Source: UBA9647 sp049522195 (lineage in GTDB: Bacteria > Bacteroidota > Ignavibacteria > UBA10030). Taken from it: a stretch of 64,000 nucleotides of DNA. The translations under genes were made by a program, and so were the position numbers. The stretch spans positions 1 to 64,000 of the forward strand of contig JBEKOB010000005.1 of assembly GCA_049522195.1 (NCBI GenBank). Direction: 5' to 3'. The notes below the pieces were generated by a model. That model saw only the letters and a program-made list of their open reading frames with translations, searched no databases and was not told the origin of the DNA. Below are positions 48,442-57,537 of the stretch, piece after piece (within the stretch, counting starts at the first letter, position 1; the number at the start of each line of letters is the position of its first letter).

Positions 48442-49161
48442 ATGGTTGGAGCGCGCATCGTTTGGATTACCGGAGCCGGCTCGGGCATCGGTCGAGCACT
48501 CGCCGAAGAATTTGCTTTGCACGGGGACAGCATCGCTGCTACGGCACGCACCCTTGCCAACCTCACGGCGCTGCAGGGCCAGATCGAGACTTCTTCAGGG
48601 ACCTGCAAAGTGTTCCAATGCGACATTTCGAATGCTGAACAGGTCAGGACCACCGCCGAATTGATCCGCTCAACGCTGGGTCCGATCGATGTCCTGATCA
48701 ATAATGCAGGCGTCACGTATTTCAAGGATTTCCTTGCCACCACGATTGAACAGTTCGATGAGGTCATGGCGACGAATCTTCGGGGCTTGTTCCTATCGAC
48801 CAAAGCAGTTCTCCCGATAATGCTGGAGAGGGGAAGTGGATTGATCATCAATGTTCTATCATATGCGGCGAAAGCGACCTATACAGGCTCGTCTGTTTAT
48901 GCTGCATCGAAGGCGGGCGCCGAGGCAATGATGAATGTCTTGCGCGCCGAAACGCGGAGCAAGGGGATCAAAATCATCAACGTGTACCTGGGTGCAGTCT
49001 TCACGCCGATCTGGCATCCCAGGCATCGCGAGAAGTACGGACATCAGATGATGAAGCCGGCTGAACTCGCCAAAGTTATCTTTGAACTCAGCTGTCAGCC
49101 CCCATCGATGGTGATTGAAGATGTCGTCATTCGACCTCAGGTTGGAGATCTCCAGGTATGA
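48442..49161 (+). CDS. Short-chain dehydrogenase/reductase (first of two)
   Basis: A 239-residue classical SDR. The Rossmann motif is TGAGSGIGRA (residues 10-19), NNAG lies near 90, and the catalytic Ser and Tyr-x3-Lys are in LSYAAKATYTGSSVYAASK. It begins two bases after folE and its stop overlaps the next SDR (ATGA), so the four genes are one operon. In that setting a sepiapterin-reductase-like step, reduction of 6-pyruvoyltetrahydropterin side-chain carbonyls, is a reasonable guess but not proven by motifs. Confidence 0.88.
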   Translation: MVGARIVWITGAGSGIGRALAEEFALHGDSIAATARTLANLTALQGQIETSSGTCKVFQCDISNAEQVRTTAELIRSTLGPIDVLINNAGVTYFKDFLATTIEQFDEVMATNLRGLFLSTKAVLPIMLERGSGLIINVLSYAAKATYTGSSVYAASKAGAEAMMNVLRAETRSKGIKIINVYLGAVFTPIWHPRHREKYGHQMMKPAELAKVIFELSCQPPSMVIEDVVIRPQVGDLQV

Positions 49162-49871
49162 ATCTCAAGGGCGCTCATGCATTGGTGACAGGAGCAGGAC
49201 GGGGGATCGGCAGGGCCATCGCCCTTTCCCTGGCGAAAGAAGGAGCAGAAATCGTGCTGACCGCTCGGACTCACGCTGAACTCGCTCAGGTGAAGAAGGA
49301 GATCGAGTCGATCGGGGGAAAAGCTCTGATGATCCCGGCCGATCTCACCATCGATTCTCAGATCGAAAAACTCTTCGAAGAAATCAGTGCGAAATACTCG
49401 CGACTCGATATACTTGTAAATAACGCGGGGATCGGAGTCTTTGCTCCTGTGCGTTCGCTGGCGGTTGCGGACTTTGATCGGATGTGGAACTTGAATATGC
49501 GGGCTGTGATGGTAGTGACTCAGCACGCGTTGAAATTCATGGAAGCACAAAAGGCCGGTGCTATTGTCAATGTTGCTTCGCTGGCAGGCAGGAACGCGTT
49601 CGTCGGTGGAGCAGGCTATGCGGCTACAAAATGGGCTCTGATTGGTTTCTCCCGCTCGTTGATGCTCGAAGTTCGCGAACAGAATATACGCGTGATCACA
49701 ATTTGTCCAGGTTCAGTCGATACCTCGTTTTCCCCAACCCCAAAGGAACCCTCCAGGTCGGAGAAGATACTGCATCCGCAGGACGTCGCTGATACGATCC
49801 TTTCAGCTCTTATGCTCCCGGATCGGGCGATGGTCAGCGAGATCGATATCCGGCCGACCACCCCCAAATAA
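49158..49871 (+). CDS. Short-chain dehydrogenase/reductase (second of two)
   Basis: A 237-residue classical SDR with TGAGRGIGRA (residues 11-20), NNAG near 88 and YAATKWAL holding the catalytic Tyr and Lys; NVASLAGRN gives the Ser. It resembles 3-oxoacyl-ACP reductases and sepiapterin reductases about equally by eye. As the last gene of the PTPS-folE-SDR-SDR string it may carry out one of the two carbonyl reductions needed for tetrahydrobiopterin. The ATG overlaps the previous stop. Confidence 0.88.
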   Translation: MNLKGAHALVTGAGRGIGRAIALSLAKEGAEIVLTARTHAELAQVKKEIESIGGKALMIPADLTIDSQIEKLFEEISAKYSRLDILVNNAGIGVFAPVRSLAVADFDRMWNLNMRAVMVVTQHALKFMEAQKAGAIVNVASLAGRNAFVGGAGYAATKWALIGFSRSLMLEVREQNIRVITICPGSVDTSFSPTPKEPSRSEKILHPQDVADTILSALMLPDRAMVSEIDIRPTTPK

Positions 49872-49900
49872 CTTGCTACCGTCCTTCTTCCACTGAATCG

Positions 49901-50407
49901 TCAGCGTTCCATCGGTCCAGGCGGCTGTGCAAATCGTCGCTGGTTTCTCTGGTTGCGCATGAATTGCGCTGCACGCCCCCGGGTGAAGCGTGCCTTTCTC
50001 TGTGCCAGGAGTTGAGCTGACACCTTCTTCCATATCTTCTGCTGATCCGGTGTCAGGAGCTTGTTGACAGCGAACCAATGATCAACAAGTAGAAGGCGCT
50101 GCTGAGATTGCAGCTGTGATAGTTCGCCGACCTTTTTTTGAATCGCTGGTTGATTGGGCTGATCGGCCTTGAAGAGCTCAGCCAGTTCCAGTTGTGCCGT
50201 TTTCAACTTTGCTTGTTGATCCACGGCTTTCTTTCTCATGTCGAAACGGAGGCTCTCAATGCTTTTCTGCTGGTCGTCGGTCAGTTTCAGCTCTCGGAGC
50301 ACGCGGGCGCGGATGTTGGAGCGGTCCGGTGGGTTTGTTCTGTCCTGAGCGAGTGACACGCTGAGAGCCAGGAGGAGCAGAGTTCCAAATAGAGTGATCT
50401 TTTTCAT
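49901..50407 (-). CDS. Spy/CpxP-like periplasmic LTxxQ protein
   Basis: A 168-residue exported protein. The signal peptide is MKKITLFGTLLLLALSVSLAQ. Two LTxxQ motifs (LKLTDDQQKS near 42, LLTPDQQKIW near 120) are the mark of the Spy/CpxP fold, an all-helical cradle that acts as a periplasmic chaperone or stress sensor. The C-terminal tail is rich in Arg, Gln and Pro and looks disordered. It converges on the second SDR gene and is divergent from the TPR lipoprotein. Confidence 0.8.
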   Translation of the reverse strand: MKKITLFGTLLLLALSVSLAQDRTNPPDRSNIRARVLRELKLTDDQQKSIESLRFDMRKKAVDQQAKLKTAQLELAELFKADQPNQPAIQKKVGELSQLQSQQRLLLVDHWFAVNKLLTPDQQKIWKKVSAQLLAQRKARFTRGRAAQFMRNQRNQRRFAQPPGPMER

Positions 50408-50508
50408 AAACAGGTCTCCAGATGATTTGTGTACCTTTTTGAGTCCATAGTATTAGATGGCCACACGCGGCGATGGTTTAATAGCCTGGCCTCTGCAAGT
50501 GATGTTTC

Positions 50509-50537
50509 TTGCAATCAAAGCGCAGGTTTAATATATT
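50509..50537 (+). promoter_or_regulatory. Promoter candidate overlapping the TPR lipoprotein ribosome site
   Basis: TTGCAA, a 17-bp spacer and TATATT. The -10 ends ten bases before the ATG, so the GGAG at 50538-50541 would be upstream of the transcript start. Either the mRNA is leaderless or this hexamer pair is chance. Confidence 0.4.
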
Positions 50538-50547
50538 GGAGAAAGAA

Positions 50548-52941
50548 ATGGTAAACGTGCGATCAATCCGCGCTACAATTCTTGCCTCTGTACTCCTTCT
50601 GAGCCTGAGCCAATCCGGCTGTTCGGTCATGAGCGCCATTGGCGGGTGGATTTCTCAAAGCTACGAAGACACAATCGCATATTTCAACGCCTACTACAAC
50701 GCAAAGAGGCTCTTTGACGAGGCGGAGGCCGAGGTCCTTGCTGCCCGGGCAACGCTGAAAGTCAAGTCGACTGGAACAGCCGCGCAGCCGGCTGGCACAG
50801 CGTCGACTGCGAAACAGAAATTCACGGTTGTCATAGACAAGTGCTCCTATGTCCTCTCGATCTATCCAAATAGCAGTATCGTGAACGATGCACTCCTCCT
50901 GATCGGGAAATCATATTTCTATCAGGAAGAATTCTTGAGAGCGGAGAGGAAGTTCACCGAACTCCTCGCAAAGAACCCCAAAGGTTCGATCGCCTTTGAG
51001 AACCAACTCTGGTTGTTGAAAACGTTGCAGAGGCTCAACAAGTTTGAAGAGGCAAACCGTGTCGGGCAGGATCTCGCGGTTGCTGCCGGAGATGCCGGCA
51101 AGAACAAGATTGCAGGCGAAGCGTTGATGATATTGGGGGACATCGCTGTGTCCCAAAAGAACATGGAAATTGCCATCGACCAATACACGAAATCGGTCGC
51201 GGCCTCCGGTGATGGGGTGATGCAGGGGATGGCACAGATGAAAATCGGCGACCAGTATTTTTTGGTCCCCGATTATGAAAAAGCGGCTGCCGCATACAGC
51301 GACGCCGAAAAATATTCTCCTGACGACTATACGCTGTACGACAGCCAGCTGCAGGTGGCGATCTCATACCGCCGGAGTGAAAAGTACGATCAGTCCATTG
51401 CCGTGCTCCGGAAAATGGACTCGGACTATCGGTTCATCGACTACCGGGGAACAATCCGATATGAGCTCGGACGTACGCTTGAGAAGAGTGGGAAGCTCGA
51501 TGAAGCGGCGGACTTGTATCGCCAGGTCGATACGACAAACGCACGATCGGAAGTTGGAGCGCGAGCCGCATTCGAACTTGGCAAGCTGTATCAGTATGAA
51601 GCGGGGAAATACGCCGATGCGAGGACGGCCTACTCACATGCTTTGACTGGGGGAACACCGGAACTCGTTCTGGATGCTACGAAGCGGGTCGCAGCATTCG
51701 ACAGCTATTTCCGGCTGCAGCAGCAGTTCTTCAAGCTCGACAGCATGCTTTTCATCATCGATATCGACAGCTTGTGGACAAAGAAAGATACTCTCGGCGG
51801 AGTAGGGAAGATTGATTCTTCGCTTAGCATAGCGAAAACAGAGCCGGCCATCGAAGCAACGAGGAGAGGGCGGGCGATCACGTTGGGTGTGAAGGATACC
51901 TCATCCGTGTCTGCAAAGAAGGACTCTTCTCTGGCACCCGTCAAAAGGGATTCGGTGCTGGCCAGGACCGACAATCAAATCACACTGGCCCATAGTGACA
52001 CGCTCGGGAGTCAGCGTGACTCGCTGCGCTCCTCCCAGAAACGGGACACTTCACTCACAGGTGCGGTAAGTGCGTCACGATTCACTCAGAAGCCCAAGAA
52101 GGACACACTTATAGCCTCTCTTGGCAATCTTTCCTATCTCATGGGAGAGTTGTTCTATTCAGAGCTCGATGTGCCCGACTCGACATTCTTCTGGCTGAAC
52201 CAATCGCTGAAACTGGGTATCGACAGCATCAAGACCCCTCGGGCGTTGTATGTACTGTCGGAAGTTGCACGAGCGAGCAGTGGGAAGAAATACGGAGATG
52301 AAAAAGATATCTATCGCACGATCGTCGCAAAGTATCCGAAATCGATATACGCCGAAGAAGCACGGATTGCCCTCGGATATCGCCCAACTATAAAAACATC
52401 CGATCCAGCCGAGTCCGTCTATGCTGTGGCTGAATCGTTGATGTTTGCCGGTCACTATCAGAGAGCCGTCGATTCTCTGGGACGTATAGTGAAGGATTAC
52501 GGGGAGTCTCCTCTTGTGCCGAAATGCAGATACACGATGGCCTGGATCTACGAAAACCATCTTCTTAGGCCTGACAGCGCTCTTTCTCAGTACAAAACTC
52601 TCGCACAGAAATTTATTACAACGAAGTACGGCATCGCTGCTCAACGACGTATACCCCCGGTCGAAGCTCCTCCCAAGCCTGCATCCGATTCATTGAAAAA
52701 GGCAATCCCTGACAGCCTGAAGGCGATGATTGGAGCGGAAACGAAGAAAGCTCTTCCGGATTCCACGAAGAAGGGTCAAGCGATCTCTGTCCCTAAGTCA
52801 CCGGCGGATACTTCGGATGAACGAGCCATTGTCAAATTCCCCAAACCGGACTCCGCAAAAGTGAAATTGGACCTGAACCCGATACTTAGAAAGCCGGACT
52901 CAGAACCTGATACCCTCAGCAAAAAAGGGAAAGCGAAATAG
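50548..52941 (+). CDS. TPR lipoprotein, SprE/PorW-like (possible type IX secretion factor)
   Basis: A 797-residue protein. The ATG at 50548 follows GGAG and begins a lipoprotein signal (SIRATILASVLLLSLSQSGC), with the lipidated Cys near 25. The first mature residues (YEDTIAYFNAYYNAKRLFDEAE) resemble the start of SprE/PorW, the TPR lipoprotein of gliding and type IX secretion. Tetratricopeptide repeats fill about 60-400. A Ser/Lys/Asp-rich unstructured part (about 440-530) and more TPRs (to about 700) follow, then a Lys/Pro-rich tail. The SprE link rests on architecture and the N-terminal pattern; a BamD-like tether is the alternative. pyrK overlaps its stop. Confidence 0.65.
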   Translation: MVNVRSIRATILASVLLLSLSQSGCSVMSAIGGWISQSYEDTIAYFNAYYNAKRLFDEAEAEVLAARATLKVKSTGTAAQPAGTASTAKQKFTVVIDKCSYVLSIYPNSSIVNDALLLIGKSYFYQEEFLRAERKFTELLAKNPKGSIAFENQLWLLKTLQRLNKFEEANRVGQDLAVAAGDAGKNKIAGEALMILGDIAVSQKNMEIAIDQYTKSVAASGDGVMQGMAQMKIGDQYFLVPDYEKAAAAYSDAEKYSPDDYTLYDSQLQVAISYRRSEKYDQSIAVLRKMDSDYRFIDYRGTIRYELGRTLEKSGKLDEAADLYRQVDTTNARSEVGARAAFELGKLYQYEAGKYADARTAYSHALTGGTPELVLDATKRVAAFDSYFRLQQQFFKLDSMLFIIDIDSLWTKKDTLGGVGKIDSSLSIAKTEPAIEATRRGRAITLGVKDTSSVSAKKDSSLAPVKRDSVLARTDNQITLAHSDTLGSQRDSLRSSQKRDTSLTGAVSASRFTQKPKKDTLIASLGNLSYLMGELFYSELDVPDSTFFWLNQSLKLGIDSIKTPRALYVLSEVARASSGKKYGDEKDIYRTIVAKYPKSIYAEEARIALGYRPTIKTSDPAESVYAVAESLMFAGHYQRAVDSLGRIVKDYGESPLVPKCRYTMAWIYENHLLRPDSALSQYKTLAQKFITTKYGIAAQRRIPPVEAPPKPASDSLKKAIPDSLKAMIGAETKKALPDSTKKGQAISVPKSPADTSDERAIVKFPKPDSAKVKLDLNPILRKPDSEPDTLSKKGKAK

Positions 52942-53729
52942 TGAGCTTACAGGGGACACCACTTATAGAGACAGCGGCGCAGGTTATCGGTCGGCGCGAA
53001 GTCGCAGAAGGTATCTTTAGGATGGTCTTACGTACTCCGGAAATTGCAGGGAGGTCGGTACCGGGACAATTTGTCAACATACGCTGTGGCGAATCATGCC
53101 TGCCGCTCCTCAGACGACCTTTCAGTATCTCGCGCGTCGATGGAGACTCAATCGAACTTCTCTTCAATGTCATCGGCCAGGGAACCCGAATGATGTCTTC
53201 GAAAAAGCCAGGTGACACGCTGGATGTTCTCGGCCCTCTCGGATCTCCGTTCGGCATTGGGGGGGACTATGGGATGGCGATCCTGGTTGCCGGCGGGCTC
53301 GGAATTGCTCCTTTTCCATTTCTGACGGACTTTCTGCTGAAAGAAAAGAAAGAAATCCTCACGCTGATTGGAGCTCGTACGGCTGGCCATGTCACGGAGC
53401 AATACCTGAAAAACGTTCTGGTTGCCACGGATGACGGTTCGAAGGGAATGAAGGGAACGGTTGTGGATTTGCTGAAGACGCAAATCGAGAAACACGACGT
53501 GAGAAACGTGAAAGTGTTCGGCTGCGGACCGACTCCCATGCTGAAGGCGCTGTCTGCTTTTGCCTTTGCCGAAGGGATTGAATGTGAAATGTCGCTGGAG
53601 GGGGATATGGCGTGCGGCATGGGAATTTGCCAGGGGTGCCCTGTCGAGCGGACCGACGGGAAGAAGAAGTATGCTTTAGTATGCACAGATGGCCCAACAT
53701 TTAACATCAAAGACATCATACTTCGTTAG
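52941..53729 (+). CDS. pyrK: Dihydroorotate dehydrogenase B, electron transfer subunit
   Basis: A 262-residue flavin/iron-sulphur protein that passes electrons from class 1B dihydroorotate dehydrogenase to NAD+. The FAD-binding beta-barrel has PLLRRPFSISRV; the NAD domain has VAGGLGIAPFPFL and VFGCGPTPML. The C-terminal 2Fe-2S ligands are in EGDMACGMGICQGCPV plus the Cys of ALVCTDGP. The GTG start overlaps the stop of the lipoprotein gene by one base, and pyrD starts right after its stop, so translation is coupled. Confidence 0.94.
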   Translation: MSLQGTPLIETAAQVIGRREVAEGIFRMVLRTPEIAGRSVPGQFVNIRCGESCLPLLRRPFSISRVDGDSIELLFNVIGQGTRMMSSKKPGDTLDVLGPLGSPFGIGGDYGMAILVAGGLGIAPFPFLTDFLLKEKKEILTLIGARTAGHVTEQYLKNVLVATDDGSKGMKGTVVDLLKTQIEKHDVRNVKVFGCGPTPMLKALSAFAFAEGIECEMSLEGDMACGMGICQGCPVERTDGKKKYALVCTDGPTFNIKDIILR

Positions 53730-54674
53730 ATGGTAAAAGAATCCTTCTCCATACGGGGCGTCGAGTTCAAGAATCGGGTGCTGGTTGCGTCAGGCACGTT
53801 CGGGTACGGCGATGAAGTCAAACATCTTGTGGATGCCAACGAGCTTGGGGGGATATGCACCAAATCGCTATCGTGGAAGCCGCGTGACGGAAATCCGCCG
53901 CGCCGGATCGTTGAGACCGCGAGCGGTATGTTAAACTCGATCGGCCTGGCCAACATCGGGGTGCATGCGTTTATCCAGGAAAAGCTGCCGTATCTGAAAA
54001 CTCTGAAGACGACGATCATCGCGAATATCGCAGCAAGCTCGGTTCAGGAATATTGCGATGTGCTTACGCTCCTCGAACAGCACGAGGGAATCGCCGGATA
54101 CGAAATAAATGTCTCGTGCCCCAACGTCAGAGAAGGCGGCCTGAACTTTGGCACCAACTGCGACATGACCCGCCAGATCACCACGCGACTCCGCCCGTTG
54201 ACGCAGAAACCTTTGATCATGAAGCTGACTCCGAATGTTACGCACATCTCGGAGTTCGCGAAAGCAGTCGAGGAGGCCGGCGCAGATGCCGTCTCCGTCA
54301 TCAACACGCTCATAGGTTTGGCAGTTGATATCCGTGCACGGAAACCGAAGCTCTCCACGGTGACCGGCGGACTCTCCGGTCCTGCGATCAAGCCCATTGC
54401 GCTTGCCAAAGTATACGAGGTTGCACAAGTTGTGAAAATCCCTATCATCGGCATCGGTGGAATCATGAACGCTGAGGATGCTGTCGAATTCCTTCTTGTT
54501 GGCGCCTCGGCTGTGCAGGTGGGTACCGCGAACTTTATCGATCCCGCAACCGGTGTCAAGGTTGCGAAGGGTCTCCGTGCCTTTGCAGAGGGGCAGGGGC
54601 TTTCTGATGTCGGGCAACTTGTTGGTGCGATGGAGTCCAATGTGCAGTTTTCTGTTATTCAATCCTGGCTCTAA
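53730..54674 (+). CDS. pyrD: Dihydroorotate dehydrogenase, class 1B catalytic subunit
   Basis: A 314-residue FMN TIM-barrel enzyme of pyrimidine synthesis. The catalytic Cys is in YEINVSCPNVREGG, where class 2 enzymes have Ser. LIMKLTPNVT, TGGLSGPAIKPIAL and IGIGGIMNAEDA carry FMN and phosphate contacts. The adjacent pyrK confirms class 1B, NAD+-linked. It starts directly after the pyrK stop with no gap. Length is normal. Confidence 0.96.
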   Translation: MVKESFSIRGVEFKNRVLVASGTFGYGDEVKHLVDANELGGICTKSLSWKPRDGNPPRRIVETASGMLNSIGLANIGVHAFIQEKLPYLKTLKTTIIANIAASSVQEYCDVLTLLEQHEGIAGYEINVSCPNVREGGLNFGTNCDMTRQITTRLRPLTQKPLIMKLTPNVTHISEFAKAVEEAGADAVSVINTLIGLAVDIRARKPKLSTVTGGLSGPAIKPIALAKVYEVAQVVKIPIIGIGGIMNAEDAVEFLLVGASAVQVGTANFIDPATGVKVAKGLRAFAEGQGLSDVGQLVGAMESNVQFSVIQSWL

Positions 54675-54691
54675 CCTATTCTCTTCTCCCC

Positions 54692-55984
54692 TTGCTCACC
54701 TACACTCAATCCATTCAACTTCTCTTCGGGATTGAACGGCTCGGAATGAAGTTCGGCCTCGAGGGGATTTCACGGCTCCTGAAAGAGCTGAAGAATCCTC
54801 ACAGGAAATTTCCCTCTATCCATATCGCCGGAACAAACGGGAAAGGTTCTACCGCTTCGATGCTGGCCGCGATGCTGTCGGCAGCCGGATACAAAACCGG
54901 ACTCTACACCTCACCGCACCTTGTGGACTTTGAGGAGAGAATTCGAATCGGAGGCAAGGTGATTCCCCGCAAAGCGGTCGCCGAAATCACGAGTCGCCTG
55001 AAAGGATCCATCAAGAGATATCGCCCCACCTTTTTTGAAGCCACGACGGCGATAGCGTTTGCATATTTTGCGCAGGAAGAGGTGGATATAGCGGTCATAG
55101 AAACCGGTCTGGGTGGCCGGCTCGACTCGACGAACGTCCTGCGTCCCCTGGTGTCCGTTATCACGAACATCGGATTGGAACACACGGAGATCCTCGGCGG
55201 TACACTTGGGAAGATCGCGTATGAAAAGGGGGGGATTGTCAAGGTGGGTACGCCATGTATCACGGGCGTTTCGGATGGGCGCGCCCTTCTGGTGCTCAAA
55301 CGAATCTGCAAGGAGAAGCACGCTCCGCTCATCCTGGGCACGCAATATCGGGCAAGGGTGAGAGAATCGAGCCTGAACGGAACGGTTGTCGACTTCACCG
55401 TGGGAAAAACCTCGTTCAAAAAACTGAACATCTCGCTTGCCGGAAAGTATCAGATTGGGAATCTCGGCATAGCGTTGTCAACAGTTGAGACACTGAGGGG
55501 GGCCACGAAGTTTGCAGTCGGAGAGGCAGCGGTTCGGACGGGTCTCTCCGCCATTCAGCAACTGACGGGACTCTCGGGTAGGTTGGAGGTGATTCGTGAG
55601 CATCCTCTCATCATCGCCGATGTCGCTCACAATTCCGATGCAATGCGGAACCTCTGTGATACATGGAAGCGTTTGAAGATAGACAAGCCGATTGTCGTGT
55701 TTGGTGTCGTCAAGGACAAGGACTACACTTCGATGGTGCACGATCTCGGACGCATAGCACATCAGGCAGTGGCAGTGGCGGCTCACACCTCACGGTCCAG
55801 GCCGGCGAGTGATGTCGCGGCAGCGTTCGAGAGGGAAAAATGCAAAACCCGGGCGGCACTCAGTGTGGAGGAAGGAATCAGGGTTGCTCTTCAGCTTGCG
55901 GGGAACGAGGGAACTATTCTCATCACAGGGTCACATTTCGTTGTTGGTGAAGCGATGGCGGCGTTGGAACGAAAAAGGGCTTGA
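54692..55984 (+). CDS. folC: Folylpolyglutamate / dihydrofolate synthase
   Basis: A 430-residue Mur-ligase-family enzyme that adds glutamate to folates. The P-loop is HIAGTNGKGSTAS; YTSPHLVDFEERIRI, FEATTAIAFAYF and ETGLGGRLDSTN follow the family. The C-terminal domain holds ADVAHNSDAM and VFGVVKDKD. The TTG at 54692 is used because the conserved beginning (TYTQSIQLLFGIERLGMKFG) starts there; no ribosome binding site is visible, so expression may rely on coupling to pyrD 17 bp upstream. The rho promoter begins inside its stop codon. Confidence 0.94.
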   Translation: MLTYTQSIQLLFGIERLGMKFGLEGISRLLKELKNPHRKFPSIHIAGTNGKGSTASMLAAMLSAAGYKTGLYTSPHLVDFEERIRIGGKVIPRKAVAEITSRLKGSIKRYRPTFFEATTAIAFAYFAQEEVDIAVIETGLGGRLDSTNVLRPLVSVITNIGLEHTEILGGTLGKIAYEKGGIVKVGTPCITGVSDGRALLVLKRICKEKHAPLILGTQYRARVRESSLNGTVVDFTVGKTSFKKLNISLAGKYQIGNLGIALSTVETLRGATKFAVGEAAVRTGLSAIQQLTGLSGRLEVIREHPLIIADVAHNSDAMRNLCDTWKRLKIDKPIVVFGVVKDKDYTSMVHDLGRIAHQAVAVAAHTSRSRPASDVAAAFEREKCKTRAALSVEEGIRVALQLAGNEGTILITGSHFVVGEAMAALERKRA

Positions 55985-56009
55985 CAATCAAAGCCCATTC
56001 GGGTATATT
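55981..56009 (+). promoter_or_regulatory. Promoter of rho
   Basis: TTGACA (overlapping the folC stop), a 17-bp spacer and TATATT. It lies 185 bp before the rho ATG, so the mRNA has a leader of about 180 nt. Rho usually controls its own synthesis through such a leader. Confidence 0.75.
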
Positions 56010-56194
56010 ATCCTTGAAGTTCAAGGAGTTTCTTCCGTACTTGTCGTTAGTCGTCCAACCAATTCACTTCTAAATCGCCAATTCGTTACTCCCAACCTTT
56101 GATACTTCGACGTAGGTCATCCTCAGTTAAATAAAGAGGGTTTCATCTTCTAGGTTTGCCAATTCCATCTCTCTACCAATAGGATTGTTTTATT

Positions 56195-57448
56195 ATGCCA
56201 ATGGACATTACCGAACTCAAGTCCAAAAAGATCGCTGAGCTGAATGAGGTCGCAAAAGAACTGAATATTTCCGGATACAGTGATCTCCGAAAACAGGAAC
56301 TCATTTTCAAGATTCTCGAAGCCCAGACGACGAAAGACGGCCTCAGCTTCAGCAAGGGCGTCCTTGAAGTGCTTCCGGACGGCTATGGATTCTTGAGATC
56401 CGTCAACTACAACTACCTTCCGTCTCCGGACGATATTTACGTTTCTCCGTCGCAGATCAAAAAATTCGGGCTTCGCACCGGCGATAGCGTCAGCGGTCAG
56501 GTTCGGCCTCCAAAAGAAGGCGAGCGGTTCTTCGCACTTCTCCGTGTCGAGGCGGTCAATGACGACCATCCGGATGTCATCCGGGAACGGACCCTGTTCG
56601 ACAACCTAACGCCGCTCTATCCAACGAACCGCCTCAAGCTCGAGACGGTGCCGGGCGAGTATTCGATGAGGATTATGGACCTTCTGGCCCCTATAGGAAA
56701 AGGCCAGCGTGGTATGATCGTGTCGCCTCCCAAGGCTGGTAAAACGATCCTCCTCCAGAAGATCGCAAACAGCATCACCCGTAATCATCCCGAAGTTAAG
56801 CTCATCGTACTGCTCATCGACGAACGTCCGGAAGAAGTAACCGATATGGAGCGGACCGTGAGCGCTGAGGTGGTCAGTTCAACATTCGACGAACCACCCG
56901 AGCGGCACGTCCAGGTGTCTGACATGGTGCTGGAAAAGGCGAAGCGCCTTGTCGAAGCGAAGAAGGATGTGGTTATCTTGCTGGATAGCATCACGCGCCT
57001 TGCACGTGCGCACAACACCGTTATTCCACATAGCGGGAAGATCCTTTCTGGTGGTGTCGACGCCAATGCACTCCACAGGCCCAAACGGTTCTTCGGTGCA
57101 GCGCGTAACATCGAGGAGGGTGGAAGCTTGACCATCATTGCTACGGCCCTTGTCGAAACCGGCAGCAGAATGGACGAGGTGATCTTTGAGGAATTCAAAG
57201 GCACCGGCAACAACGAAATTGTCCTCGACCGCAAGTTGAGTGACCGGCGTGTCTTCCCGGCAATGGATGTCAACCGGTCTGGAACACGTAAAGAAGAATT
57301 GCTCCAGGATGCCGAAGAACTCAATCGGGTCTGGATCCTTCGAAAGTTGCTCAGCGATCTCACACCCGTTGACGCAATGGAATTCCTGATGGAGAAGATG
57401 AGAGGCACGAAGTCCAACAAGGAGTTCCTGAAGTCGATGAATAGCTGA
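56195..57448 (+). CDS. rho: Transcription termination factor Rho
   Basis: A 417-residue hexameric RNA helicase that stops transcription. The N-terminal helix bundle (ELKSKKIAELNEVAKELNI) and cold-shock-like RNA site (GVLEVLPDGYGFLRS) are complete. The motor has PPKAGKTILLQKI (Walker A), VLLIDERPEEVTDM, DVVILLDSITRLARA and the Q/R loops through GGVDANALHRPKRFFGAARN. Normal length without the extra inserts seen in some Bacteroidetes and Actinobacteria. Confidence 0.97.
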   Translation: MPMDITELKSKKIAELNEVAKELNISGYSDLRKQELIFKILEAQTTKDGLSFSKGVLEVLPDGYGFLRSVNYNYLPSPDDIYVSPSQIKKFGLRTGDSVSGQVRPPKEGERFFALLRVEAVNDDHPDVIRERTLFDNLTPLYPTNRLKLETVPGEYSMRIMDLLAPIGKGQRGMIVSPPKAGKTILLQKIANSITRNHPEVKLIVLLIDERPEEVTDMERTVSAEVVSSTFDEPPERHVQVSDMVLEKAKRLVEAKKDVVILLDSITRLARAHNTVIPHSGKILSGGVDANALHRPKRFFGAARNIEEGGSLTIIATALVETGSRMDEVIFEEFKGTGNNEIVLDRKLSDRRVFPAMDVNRSGTRKEELLQDAEELNRVWILRKLLSDLTPVDAMEFLMEKMRGTKSNKEFLKSMNS

Positions 57449-57537
57449 CCAGAGTGCAGGGAACGAGGTGGAGGTATGATGGTGGCGTGCAGCGCGAGTC
57501 CTTCCTGATGTATCAATCATTGCGGAAAGAATAGTCT

